In this document: piece after piece, positions 11,851 through 27,723 of the stretch
Numbering within the stretch: position 1 is the first letter of the stretch
How the letters are laid out: each line of letters starts with the position of its first letter
Assembly (NCBI GenBank): GCA_035771165.1
Contig: JAWNZC010000346.1
Span: 124,001 to 188,000, forward strand
Direction of reading: 5' to 3'
From: Paragorgia papillata
Lineage: Eukaryota; Cnidaria; Anthozoa; Scleralcyonacea; Coralliidae
Length of the DNA stretch: 64,000 bases
The notes under the pieces: model-generated
Database searches by the model: none
Told to the model about the DNA's origin: nothing
Seen by the model: only the letters and a program-made list of their open reading frames with translations
Position numbers and translations under genes: made by a program

Positions 11851-14800
11851 GTGCATTGTGGGATATCCCAAATTTAGGAGCCAATCAGAAACACTGCTCG
11901 AGGGATTATAATTATTTTTTTAGCCAATCAAATTACAATATTTTTTTGACGGATGACAATTTTAGCCTAGTGTACTTTAAACATTTTTTAATGTATTTTT
12001 CTAAGAATTCCTTCTGGTCATTACTAACTATATCAATGTACCGAAAAAGCATTTCTTTAGTTGCAAATTGTCTCAAGTATATATATATTAATTTTACTAA
12101 TTTGTAGACCCACTGTGCAAGTAGCCTGCAGCGGAAACACAAGCGTCTGCACACAGTCACAGGCTAGGCATAGCAGACGGGGCAATTGCCCTCCCAAAAT
12201 ATTTGAAAAAGAAAAATCCGGGCACTTTCTGCTAGGGATTTCGGGCAATTTTGACATGTATTGCTGTGAAATGTTCAAGAAGAATTCATACGTTAAGCTA
12301 GACTGAAAAACACGACTTAAAAATCAATATTTAACCCCAGATGTTTCGGGAAAACATGTCAACCCCCCCCCCCCCCGAATTGGGCTGCTACGCCTATATG
12401 GCCCCAATGAATACGAGTTTTGACATTTTTACAACTCAGAAAAGTAAACTAGTCAAAAAAAGTTGTTTCTTTAATTGTAATTTTTTACATGAACAGTATC
12501 TCTACTTTTCTGTTAAATTTTCAAAACAAAATTCCATACATTATTATTATTAAATATGTGTAATTCAATCAGATGATTTGTAATTTCAGCCTTACCAAGT
12601 TTACAGTGCAATTGACAATAAAACCCATATAAACTGAAGAAAGCACCATTTTGTGACCAGTACTTTGGTTCATCAAAATTACACCACTTGTCACCTTTCA
12701 ATTACTTTTATAATACATAGTTTTGCCAGTGCTTATCCAAAAATCTCACACCAATGACTGAACTTCAACTTTACAATACATTTCCTTACAACCATATGCA
12801 AATACAGACCAGAAATAAACAGCAAAAATTTTAGGGCCATATACACAAAATGAGTGGTCAAACTGTATAGGATTTTCAAGGCAAGTTGCTGTAACTCCCA
12901 TAGTTTGGACACAAATATTGTATATTTGCACATCTGTTATTGTCAAAACTGTTAAACTGAGAAAATCAAATAAAAAATTTGTGTACAGTAAATCAGAATG
13001 AATTTGTAACTGATTTACAAATGATTAAATATTAATTTTTTTCAGGTTTTCACCATGAATTATTGAATTGGTAAATAATTAAGAAACACTTATTTTCTGA
13101 CACCAAGAAAACTGTATGTTTGTGATGAGAAGAAACATTACAATTTTCAGACAAGCACATATACAGACTGCAGTGCTTCATGTCAATTCAAAAAGCTAGA
13201 AAAACAGACTTTGACACTTCATGGTATAATAATAGTTACATTAATTTCAAAAGTATTAATATATTCCAGACTAAAAATTGTTCTTTACCATTTAAACCTA
13301 ATAACTTGATGACCAAATGGCCAATAAAAACACATTTAATCATTCTCCTCATTTATCAGCTTAGCCTGAATAACACACCGATTAATTTATGAAGTGTGGT
13401 GAGCCAAAGATGAGTTCCCATAATATGGAAGCCATATTCCAAAAAAAAGAAGAAAATAAAGCTAAGGGTGCACGTGTTTGGAGAAAAAGAAAGGAGTTCT
13501 CAAGAAAAAAGTTGCTGCAACCAATAGACCAGTGTTTGACCAATTATTCATTTGACTATTGGAATTTGAATCAGAATTTCAGGGCTTGCATATTCCTAAA
13601 GTTAGGTGGCAAATGTTTCTAAACAATTTTACAACACACTTTTTACTTATTATTCACATAAGTTTACTCCCGTTTTCAAAATTACATGACCAGGCTGGAA
13701 ATATTGCAGTTGACATGCGAGTTTTATGGCAATTCAAAATACTTCAATATAACTTACTTTGTTGTAAAATTCAACATTCCCATGGATTGCATTGTTATAT
13801 GGTTAAATATTCACCATTCAATCAGCATTAACATCCTCATTTCATTGTATTCTGACTCAGTTCGTATTGATGTCCACCATTTTGTGACAATAAATTGCTA
13901 TAAAACTCACACCACACCACATACATGCCCATTGTCACCTGCCGGGTTGTGTAATTTTGAAAATGGGTGTAATATTGTCAAAACTTTGACTAGTTTGAGG
14001 TTCTTTCAACTCTTCATACCAATATCACATATTGCCTAAATACTTATTGGTCAAACACTATAAATGGTGTATTCCTGGTGCTTTCTTCAAATATTTATAA
14101 AGTCCCAACTACCAACCACCAGTAAGGGTTACTGGTAACAAGTATTAAGTGAGATAATCCATTCCTGGATGTGTAAATCAAACAAATTGCATTACTGTAG
14201 ACTACCCACCACAATGTTGAATTATCAACATTCCTAATATGACCTTTTGTATAATAAAAACCTGGATAGCTTTTCATTATGTAGTATAAAATATTTCAAG
14301 AACATGCAAAATGTATAAACTTTGGCTAAGATTTGCCACTTGGATCCAAGAGATTTTTATCACCACTTTCACTTGACAATTTAAGGATCTAAACAAAGAG
14401 AAAAAATAGTTATGATCCTTTGACCAGTTTCTATTGACAGTAAAAAAAGTGTTGATTATTATAAATTATACTGTACTGTAGTTTAATATTATAATTACTA
14501 TACAGCAAGAAAACCTACTTGTAACAGAACCTGTTTAGTCAAAAATTATCAAAATAATTATTTTCAATTTCAACCCACTTTTCAGTGTGCAGCTCAGAAG
14601 TCAAAGTTTGTTGCCAAATTCAGATGTGGTTGTTGAAGTTCCATTTGAAGTTTGAATGTTCAATTCAAAGTTAGCTTTGCACCATTCTTTGACTATAGTG
14701 CTACTTATATATTTTGCAATTGCAGAATGATTACTGATGAATAAATAAATAAAAGGTTTTCCATAAAGGTGAACTTCAAATTGAACATTCAAACTTTGAA

Positions 14801-15133
14801 TCGAAGTTCACAACCAACTTTCCAAATTTGATGCTGAAAAGTGACCTGAAAATGATAACCCACCCACTTCCTATCCTGGGATGAAATAAAATCACCCAAG
14901 ATTTTTAGCAACAAATATGGACCTTTCAAGCAGAGCCCTTCATCAGAGTAAAATGTCATGAAGTCACAAGTACATATTGATACATGTAAATAGGGAGTGT
15001 TGTATACATACTGTATATGCAACAAGTACATTTATATGTAGATATAAAACTATACAAAAACAATTATACTCCAATATCAAAGTTCTATTACTTGTATACA
15101 GTACCTTGAATGAGAGCCACAAGAAAATATATA
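11851..15133. other. POLL-epsin interval without recognised gene
   Basis: AT-rich, with a GGGCAATTTGCC-type repeat and poly-C tract near 12180-12380. An inverted repeat lies at about 14640-14800 (GTTTGAATGTTCAA and its complement), with part of a CTTCATCAGAG-type foldback at 14930. Parts may be epsin 3'UTR; no exon could be supported. Confidence 0.5.
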
Positions 15134-16771
15134 TTACAAAAATGGATTACTAGGAGTAGCATTGGCAGGACCAGCTGGAATTAATGGTGCTGGTAAGAGA
15201 GGATCCCCAAATGGAGCTTGGTTGGCTGGAACTGGCTGCGGGATGGTTGTACGAAGCTGGTTCAATGATGGAGGCACCGGCTTTTCTTGGGCAAAAGGGT
15301 TTGCTGCTTTCGTGGGTGGAGGTGCAGGGGTGAAAAATGGATTTGATTCTGCATTTGTGCCACCAAGCGAGTCCAAGTTGACTAAAGTTGAGTGGTCAGC
15401 GAGTAAATCTTGTTGTCTTGCACTGTTTCCAGGAAGATTGGTACCAACACTGGTCATCTCAAATGGTTGCATACTTCCAGCACCACCATTACTGGATGGA
15501 GTACTACCGCCTAACCATGGGTCAAGTGGAGCACTAAACAGATCAATAGATGTTGAAGAACTAGTTGGCTGGTCCCATACTCCTCCTGCACTGGTGTTCC
15601 CACCCCAAGGACCTGCAGAAGATAAGCCTTCAAATCCAATTGGCTGTAATGCTTGTGTTGGTGCAGTAGCACCCCATGGATCAGCTGATGGTTGTGACAT
15701 GTTACTGGTTGTACTACCAGCCCAAGGATCCTCGGTCACTGGTGCCGCAGCTATAGGTACCCCTCCAGACCACCCACCATTCGATGATGGCTGTATTGCT
15801 GTGGTTCCCCATGGATCCACCTGAGCACTGCTTGGTGCACTTGAACCCCAGTAATCAGTTGGCAGACTGGACCATGGGTTGGCAGCTGTTTGTTGTTGGG
15901 CACCTGTATCTCCCCATGGATCCCCACCATGGCTAGTTGCCGCACCGGATCCAGCGATATTGAGCAAGGAATTCTGTGGTGGCTTCCTCACACTCTGTCT
16001 GCTTTCACTGACAGCCAATTGAAAACGCTGCTCGTCTTTCGCTATACCCTCCTTCGTCTCATCTGCCTCTTGCTTGCTCAAGGCTAAAGCTAACTGCAGT
16101 TGGAGATCTTCTTCGTTCGTGTTGGACGGACGACACTTCTCAATTTCCGATTTATTATAAGTTCGTCTCTCTGGCTCCCAAGAGCGACTAGTAGGAACTG
16201 TGCTATCGCTCGTTCGTTCAACACGAACATCGCTAGCACTTCCCGACTCACGAAGTGTCGAAGAGACCTTCAATTTTGTCGAACTCTGACTTCCAACACC
16301 ACCGCTTGCTTGCGACAGCCTTTCCTTCGCTTTAATCGCTCTCGTTCGCTCGTTTTTAAGCCTCTCTTCGTCCTTTAACAACGCAACTAACTGTTTTGAC
16401 TTCTCGCGAACATTCATGCCTTGGTCTTTGCCATCTCGGTCTATAAACTGAAAGTCTTTTAGTGTTTGAATGGCGAATATGTTCTCGCGGCATTGTTGTG
16501 CCACTCGCTCGGAGCCAGTCTTCAAAATATAGTCCAACAATACCAAAGATTTGTACACATGCCTCCAGTTTTTCCCGTGATCGTTCAAACGCTTCCAAAT
16601 CATCAACATAATCTCGGAGAAAGCTACGACATTGTAGGTTTGGTCGGCGATATCGGACATTAAAGAACTCGACGGTCCCCATGGGTCATTGGATGTTGCT
16701 TCGCGAACTTTCACTTCAACAGTGGAGTAGTTCTTTACGACGTTTTTAACTTGGCGTGTAATTGGCATCAC
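15134..16771 (-). CDS. Epsin (ENTH-domain endocytic adaptor), intronless CDS
   Basis: 545-residue clathrin adaptor of the epsin 1/2/3 group, acting at the plasma membrane. The ENTH domain spans about residues 10-144. It keeps the residues that bind PI(4,5)P2 in epsin-1 (R6, K9, R23, N28, R61, K67, H71, K74 here). One ubiquitin-interacting motif lies at 219-234 (EEDLQLQLALALSKQE). AP2-binding DPW motifs occur at 284, 319, 348, 364 and 417, a clathrin-box-like LVNLD at 463, and EH-domain-binding NPF at 477, 491 and 542, the last at the C terminus. This is the full epsin layout. The start is MM; either Met could be used. The CDS is one uninterrupted exon, unusual next to the intron-rich neighbours, so it may be an old retrocopy or may have lost its introns. 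It is divergent to HAUS2, 2 kb apart. The vertebrate paralogue cannot be assigned. Confidence 0.96.
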   Translation of the reverse strand: MMPITRQVKNVVKNYSTVEVKVREATSNDPWGPSSSLMSDIADQTYNVVAFSEIMLMIWKRLNDHGKNWRHVYKSLVLLDYILKTGSERVAQQCRENIFAIQTLKDFQFIDRDGKDQGMNVREKSKQLVALLKDEERLKNERTRAIKAKERLSQASGGVGSQSSTKLKVSSTLRESGSASDVRVERTSDSTVPTSRSWEPERRTYNKSEIEKCRPSNTNEEDLQLQLALALSKQEADETKEGIAKDEQRFQLAVSESRQSVRKPPQNSLLNIAGSGAATSHGGDPWGDTGAQQQTAANPWSSLPTDYWGSSAPSSAQVDPWGTTAIQPSSNGGWSGGVPIAAAPVTEDPWAGSTTSNMSQPSADPWGATAPTQALQPIGFEGLSSAGPWGGNTSAGGVWDQPTSSSTSIDLFSAPLDPWLGGSTPSSNGGAGSMQPFEMTSVGTNLPGNSARQQDLLADHSTLVNLDSLGGTNAESNPFFTPAPPPTKAANPFAQEKPVPPSLNQLRTTIPQPVPANQAPFGDPLLPAPLIPAGPANATPSNPFL

Positions 16772-17131
16772 GAATTACTTTGTTCGAAACAACACGAACG
16801 AATGTGTGTAGACCGGGCCAAGGCAAGTCTCGAGATTGTAATTAAAGTTACTATTCGAGTGCTATCAAAGTTCTTGAAGAGAAAAAGATGGCGAAGCCAG
16901 AATGCCTACGACCTTTGCGACCCCTGCAGCTTTTCTTATTGTGAACATGCGCAATAGGGGAAAACTTTGCATTACAAATGGAGAAGTTGATATATAACAT
17001 TGAACAGGGTAGGTTACCATGTACCAATTACCAAAAAACTTTCATAACGTTTTGTTCGAGCTCAAATACTCAGAAAATGTTTCCGAGATGTTTCTGATGT
17101 TACTCCTAAGAAACTCGCCCCTCCACTGCGT

Positions 17132-17711
17132 CAGAGTCGGACTGGCTTCGTATTAGGGGCGGTGCCATTAGGGAGAGGGGCGACGTCAGGGTTTCATTCA
17201 GGCAATACTTACTAATTGTGGGGGGGGGGGGGACTTATAGGGGGGTCCGGGGGTATGCTCCCCTGGAAAATTTTGAATTTTAGAGTCTCTGAAATAGCAT
17301 TTCCTGCATTTTGAGGGGGGTTTGAAAGAGTTTTGAAGATATAAAATACCAAACAAAATATTCAAATATACTCATTTTATATAGGAATACACCATAACAT
17401 GCAAGGCATACATCATGAGGACATGTCGTCATACATGGACAAATCAACTCACATTGTGTGTACCATTAATTAGGTGACTACTTCATGTCAGGCTGTCAGC
17501 TGCGTGAAGCGTACTAAATATTATTTAATCGTAATATACTATTAGCTGTACGGTCATACTGATTAAAACGTAAAACGACTATAAATCCAAAATCGGGTTT
17601 TTAAACAGGAATTACACTACATATCAAATATAATATTATACAACGGGGGCGCAGTAACGGCATCCTAAGGGGACGCATGTGCCATTGGCACAATGGGCCA
17701 GTCCGACTCTG
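17132..17711. mobile_element. hAT-type non-autonomous transposon with 8-bp target duplication
   Basis: The 580-bp element has terminal inverted repeats CAGAGTCGGACTGGC / GCCAGTCCGACTCTG. It is flanked by exact 8-bp duplications CACTGCGT (17124-17131 and 17712-17719), the hAT signature. Its subterminal block around 17265-17345 (GGAAAATTTTGAATTTTAG, TCTCTGAAATAGCATTTCC) is shared with the element at 4971. No transposase frame is present. Confidence 0.92.
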
Positions 17712-17719
17712 CACTGCGT

Positions 17720-18772
17720 CGATTTTGAAGAAACAAAAGATTTCTTTTTTGGTCCAAAACTCTAATTCAAACCACTGCAAGCCATTTTCTCCCAAACAAC
17801 AATAATATAGTAATAATAACAGTGACATTTTGCTGGAAAATTAACTGAGCAAAAATTAGAAAATTGATTATACAATATACTGGTAGTGGTTGCAATTTTA
17901 GTCTCTCAGTATAAAATAGATTTATTGAATACTTTTACTGTAAATCGTGAAGAAAGCTGTAAGTTAGGGTAGCTTTTTTTCTGTCTTCTCAGCAATCTGA
18001 AAAGTTACCAGCTTGAGAATAGCTGGGGGAATTGATTTATTCAGATCTGCTTCACCGCATGTTAACTAACATGGTCACGCCTGTTGCAAATAAAGTAATA
18101 TGGAATATACTCAGCTGCTAGTGCTACCAAGCCTACCATACCGGTAGGTGGGTGTGAACTCTAATTCTCTAAATAAGACTTCCTTCACACGCAAGTCCGG
18201 TGAAAATCAATCGCAGCAATGCCAGCCAGCAATATAACTTATTGTCTACTAAAGGAAAACACAAGTGTTTGTTACCAAGCGAAGCAGCAATGTTTGAGTT
18301 TGTTTTCGTTCACTCTTGTCCCGAAATTCCGACAAAGAACATCATGATTTATCGTTAGGAAGTTTTAGAGAGTATTATATTGACCCACAAATTAACCCAC
18401 GAAATAATCAGTCCCGTCTGACAATTTTAAGGGGAGAAAATCCAGCCCGATGTTTCAAAACTTCTCAAACAGGCTTTCATTTCGATTTCCAATTGACAAA
18501 GAACTTTTTGATGACTATCGGGAATGCTAAGTTGATTATGTTTTGGGTTTGAACGGAAATTAAACTAATTAAAACAGTTATTATTCAACTGGCTATTATT
18601 CCGACGCACGTTCACAGCGCGTGACGTAATTGTAAACAAGTATTTCCGATATGTCCGGAATCCATGCGCCTGCGATAGTTTTATACTGCCTACACTTCAA
18701 CCTACACTTCAGTACTTCATGTTTGTATAGTGTAAAGAAAAGGCGCTTTAGTTTGAAGCCGGTGGTGAAGAA
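17720..18772. other. HAUS2 upstream region
   Basis: No gene seen. It contains the HAUS2 promoter; a TGACGTAA site lies near 18622. Confidence 0.5.
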
Positions 18773-21735
18773 ATGGCCAAGTCTATTGACAAAGAATGGT
18801 TAAATAACGCTCAGGAATCAAGAAATCCATGGTCATCGACTTCAACTTACATTAATCTCGGTTCTTTAGGAAAGATTGTTTCTTTAGCTGAAAGAACAGG
18901 ACAATTGCCAAGGGTAAGACATTTTAGTATTTATAATATTTTACTTCAATTTTCAACATATATCAAGTGAACTATTCTGTGTTTATATATATTATAAAAA
19001 GACATCAAGGGATTTGATATCGCAGGGTTTTGTAAGCAGTTGTATGAATAAGCTGTTTCATTATAATAGATGTCTATAATAGAGTGTTTTACTAGAAAAT
19101 ATCCGGTGACATATCTTCACACCATCGTGTAATATCTATGTATTTTTATAGGAGAGTCGAGAATCTCGACGAAACGAGATAAGGGAAAGAGCAGGCAGTC
19201 TATCACCATCCTTGAAATTGATAGGAGTACTCAAAGACCTAGCCGAGTTGGAAAAGTCATTGAATGAGGTTGGTGAATTTGGTTTGTGCAAGCAATTCCC
19301 AGAGATTCATTGGACATGTATAAATTGGATATATAATTAATCATCATTCTCGTCATGACTGGTGACCAATATGGCCCTGGGCACCATGTTATGAGATAAA
19401 AGCAATCTTGTTGCTTTGTTCTTCAAATTGCCCCCTTCCCCAACTAAATTTAGCAAGGAATAGTTTATTTGTGTGACCTGAACTATTCCTTCATAAATTT
19501 GGAGAGCAATTTTAAAGAATAGAGCAATAGGCAAGTTGTTGTGTGCACATCATTTTGATGGGGTTCACCAACTTAAAACCAGCAATGGCACTAGACAAGC
19601 CCCAGGGTACACCTCCCACTGTTGAGGGTGGTGTATACTTGAATTCCCCCCTGATTCCCCATACATAGTTGGACAAATTTTGTTAATAATCCATCACACA
19701 GTACATGTAATACAAATTAAAAGGAATAACAATTCATTTTAGGTAAAAGTGCTCATTCATCACCACACTTTGGAGCAAGAAACACAGGATATCATTGATG
19801 GCAATATTCTTGGTAAGTTTTCTTAACCCATTGCTGCCCAGGCTAACCGAGGGTTCTCCCTTTGACTAGTTAAATCATCTGCCATTAGATAGGAAATAAT
19901 AAAGGGGGCTATTTTTGGTTGGCTCAGACAGGAATGGCTTGACCCTCTCAATGCAAAATATGTGCTGTTTCAGTACCTACAGATTTTACTGTAGTTAACA
20001 CCATACAAGTTCACCCAGGCCTCAGATTATACTTTTTGCATCCAAAGACAAAAATGTCCTCCGATAATGAGTTTCCATGAGGCTATCCAAGGACATTTTT
20101 CTCTCGGCTAGGACAAAACTGTTTTATAAAATAACATGTATACTACGCGAGCCCTGATTGGTCAATTGCTGTGTTTGGATCAGAGTATCCAAACACGGAA
20201 AATTCCCGCCAAAACGATTTTTTTAAAATGTCGGACAGTATATCATATTCACTTGTGATTATTTTATAAAAGAAATACCAAATGTTTTTTTCCATGTTTG
20301 GAGACTCTTATCCAAACACTTGGGAAATTGCTTGACTTTCGAAAAGCTAAAAACACTCGACTACGGCTTGTGTTTTGTTACGCTTTTCTCCAGTCTCGCA
20401 ATTTCCCGCGTGTTTGGATCAGAGTATCCAAACATGGAAAACCATTTGGTATTTCTTTAATCCAATACAGTCAGGAAATGACTAAATCCATGATAAAGAG
20501 TGACTAACATTCACATGATATTATGTCATTTAATGTGAAAATTTAAAAACTCAAAACTCCATCAGCGGACAAAAGTGTCCTACATATTATGGGGGGGAAA
20601 TCCCTATCGGTGGCCAAATGACGATTATCGGAGGACATGTCCTCGATGAAATTCAAGGCTTGAGTTCACCCATCAAAGGAAAGCTGCCTCTCCAGTGAGA
20701 GGGTCAAATGGTGGTTACCATAAATGCTTGTGTTGTATGAAATACTTTTAGAGCAAAAGACAAAACAAATGGAAGAGCTTTCCCTGCACCTTTCAGCATT
20801 GGTGGATAAAAAAGATGAGTTGATTTCCAGACTCCAACAACCATTTGTTGGTGATTATATCAGTATTGATGCTGAATACCACAGGTAACAAGTGCTGTAC
20901 CTCGTCATACAAAAACATTTTTCACTGTACAACTTTAAAGTAGACAATCAGTGATCTACATCATGTATGCTGAAAAGTGAAAACTCACAATTATTCACAT
21001 TATTTTTACGTGCATTTTTTCCTTTCAGATATGTCACTGACACCATCCCAACTCTTAGTAACATGCTTAGCAATCTGACAAACCACATAGAATCTATTAT
21101 ATGGAGTGTGACATTCTCCTTAGAAGACGGTGAAATGGTAAACAAAATACATGTAGAAATCATGCTTTTCCTAGTTGTTTTTGCAGTAATAATCATGTAT
21201 TTAGGTGGGACATACCTGTAGTGCCATGCATGACTATGGTGACTGCGTGAAGATCAGAAAAGCATGTCAATATTAGTATAGGAGGTGGAAGGCTGAGGTT
21301 GACATGGAGTCAGGTGGTAGAGTGGGACATGTGAAAATGTGGTTTGAAAATGGAGAATGTGCAAAAGACAAGTGGAGGAAACTGTTATGGAGGAAACTGT
21401 TATGGGGGAGCTTTAAAAAATGACACCTTTCTACTGCATGTAGATCACACGAGTGATTTATGTACCCTGTTCCAGACTGGCCAAAACCATACCACAAAGG
21501 CAATATGTCATGTATATTGGAGTCGCCCCAGTAGTGACTGACATTTCAATTATCTCTACTGGTATTCCAGACACCAGTCAGAAATTTTGCATTTTTGTTT
21601 TCCCTGCAGGAAAAGATACTAGGAAGAGTATCATCAGCATTAGCCCAGATGCAAAGTTTTTTCCAAAGTTTATGCTTGTCAAGAAATCTTATGACCAAAC
21701 TACTGGATGAAAACAACCGAAGTACTGTACAGTAA
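18773..21735 (+). CDS. HAUS2: HAUS augmin-like complex subunit 2
   Basis: Subunit of augmin, which recruits gamma-tubulin to spindle microtubules for branching nucleation. Six exons: 18773-18913, 19152-19268, 19743-19812, 20752-20884, 21029-21137 and 21610-21735. All borders are GT/AG and every phase matches (0, 0, 1, 2, 0), giving 231 residues against 235 in human. Recognition rests on the N-terminal NPW motif and on the segment LQQPFVGDYISIDAEYHRYV. That segment aligns with the human LKP...LPIEAVYHRYM region and is followed by a matching NHIESI helix. The rest is helical and rich in Leu, Glu and Lys, as expected for augmin coiled coils. The start is the first ATG in an open frame after a leader. 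A TGACGTAA CRE-like site lies near 18622. The gene is convergent with ADSL, 567 bp away. Intron 3 carries foldback repeats. Confidence 0.9.
19826..19945. mobile_element. High-copy 120-bp hairpin MITE, copy in HAUS2 intron
   Basis: It starts TTAACCCATTGCTGCCCAGG, contains GAGGGTTCTCCCTTTGAC, and ends in a GGCTCAGACAGGAATGG-type tail. The same unit recurs many times in the window, for example at 22425, 24655, 25241, 29400, 32285, 44735, 44840, 50215, 50310 and 58105, in both orientations. Confidence 0.75.
20268..20459. mobile_element. Foldback MITE in HAUS2 intron 3
   Basis: Inverted arms begin AAGAAATACCAAATG and end CATTTGGTATTTCTT. Inside are repeated inward-facing blocks of the form GTTTGGATnnnAGAGTATCC. 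A related block at 20170-20200 (GTGTTTGGATCAGAGTATCC) lies just outside, so the unit may be larger or duplicated. Confidence 0.7.
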
Positions 21736-21917
21736 AATAATTAAATTAAATCAAGCCACTAACTTGAGTAAATCATATTATTTGTATAAAGTGTAGAATT
21801 ATTTATATTATTAAATGCAACCAACATTTGATATTAAAGAATTATTGTGTGAGAAGAATGTTTAGTAGAAGAATGTTTAGTTGTGGGTATTGTGAACATT
21901 AGTTAACATTATTGTCT

Positions 21918-22116
21918 TTTAGTATAAATACACAGGTGATTATAGAAAATCTCGTGTGGTGATTGGTCGAGCTACCTCGGATTAATTCTTGATAATCACC
22001 TACAGCGTTTATTCAAAATGGCCACCAGCTGGTTTGTCAATGACAGAAGAGGAAATTCACAATTTTAAAGAAAACGCTGTTCCTAAAAGTATGAAAAATG
22101 TGTATTTATACTAAAA
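21918..22116. mobile_element. Foldback element between HAUS2 and ADSL
   Basis: Outer inverted repeats TTAGTATAAATACAC and GTGTATTTATACTAA bound the unit. Inside are GGTGATTATAGAAAATCTCG and a second GATAATCACC. It occupies most of the 3'-3' interval between the convergent genes. No coding potential was seen. Confidence 0.6.
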
Positions 22117-22269
22117 CAATTATTCGCCTCAGGCTCAGTGAATCGGTGAATAATAACTTTGACTTCGTCTCGGTTATTTTGCACCGATATTCACCTTCGG
22201 TTGTTAAATATTGTTAATTAAATTAAATTAAGTTAATTAAATATCAGCATGTATGATACATACTGTATT

Positions 22270-22275
22270 TTTATT
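22270..22275 (-). terminator. Poly(A) signal of ADSL
   Basis: AATAAA on the minus strand, 27 bp downstream of the ADSL stop codon. Confidence 0.7.
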
Positions 22276-22301
22276 CCTTTCATTTTGAAGCAGCAAAAAT
22301 G

Positions 22302-26764
<4,463 letters not shown>

Positions 26765-26914
26765 GACTTCAAGCGATTCCAAAACAATTTAATAACTGAA
26801 CAAAATTAATGATGTCAAATTCAAGTGTAAACCACGTGTTCTCTGTCTCCCGCAAGATCCCGCGCATTCCCGCCTCGAACCCAGACTCCTTGCATCCTCT
26901 ACTTTCCGCTCTAA
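26765..26914. promoter_or_regulatory. Bidirectional ADSL/PIGY promoter interval
   Basis: Only 150 bp separate the ADSL start codon (minus) from the PIGY start codon (plus), so both transcripts must start in or very near this interval. No TATA box was seen. It contains GC-rich stretches such as CCCGCGCATTCCCGCC around 26855-26870. Confidence 0.75.
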
Positions 26915-27360
26915 ATGGCGGCCTCTGGCCTGTTTCTCTTTGCTTTTATTGTGATATTCGCATTTCTATCTCTCGGAGGAATTCTTATTTCTTTTCTCAC
27001 ATCCAACGTGAGTTTGGTTTTTACACAGGATTATTTGGTTTCGCCTTAGCCGTGTTTATTATGTTACTTTTAACGTTTGAAGGATCGTTGTTGTTGTTGC
27101 TGCTTCTGTTTATATTGCTGCTGCTGTTGTTATTGCAATTGTTGTTGCTATTGTTGTTGTTGTTTCTGGTGTTGTTCTTGTTGCTGCTACTACTGCTGCT
27201 GTTATTCTCATTGTTGTTGCTATTGCCGCTGCTTTTGTTGTTGCTGCTTTTGTTGTTGTTGCTGTTGTTGTTCTTTCTGTTATTGTTGTTGTTGCTGCTG
27301 CTGTTGTTGTTGTTGCTGTTGTTGTTGTTGCTGCTGTTGCTGTTGCTGTTGTTGGTGCCC

Positions 27361-27410
<50 letters not shown>

Positions 27411-27528
27411 TTTGTTTTTGTTGTTGCTGTTGTTGTTGTTCTTTCTGTTATTGTTGTTGTTGCTGCTGCTGTTGTTGTTGTTGCTGTTGTTGTTGTTGCT
27501 GCTGTTGCTGTTGCTGTTGTTGGTGCCC

Positions 27529-27579
<51 letters not shown>

Positions 27580-27637
27580 TTGCTGCTGCTGCTGTTGCTG
27601 CTGTTGTTGTTGTTGTTGCTGCTGGTGCTGTTGTTGC

Positions 27638-27723
<86 letters not shown>

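Noticed and set aside
15162..15824. 220-residue plus-strand frame
   Set aside because: Shadow of the epsin CDS on the opposite strand, explained by its codon bias.
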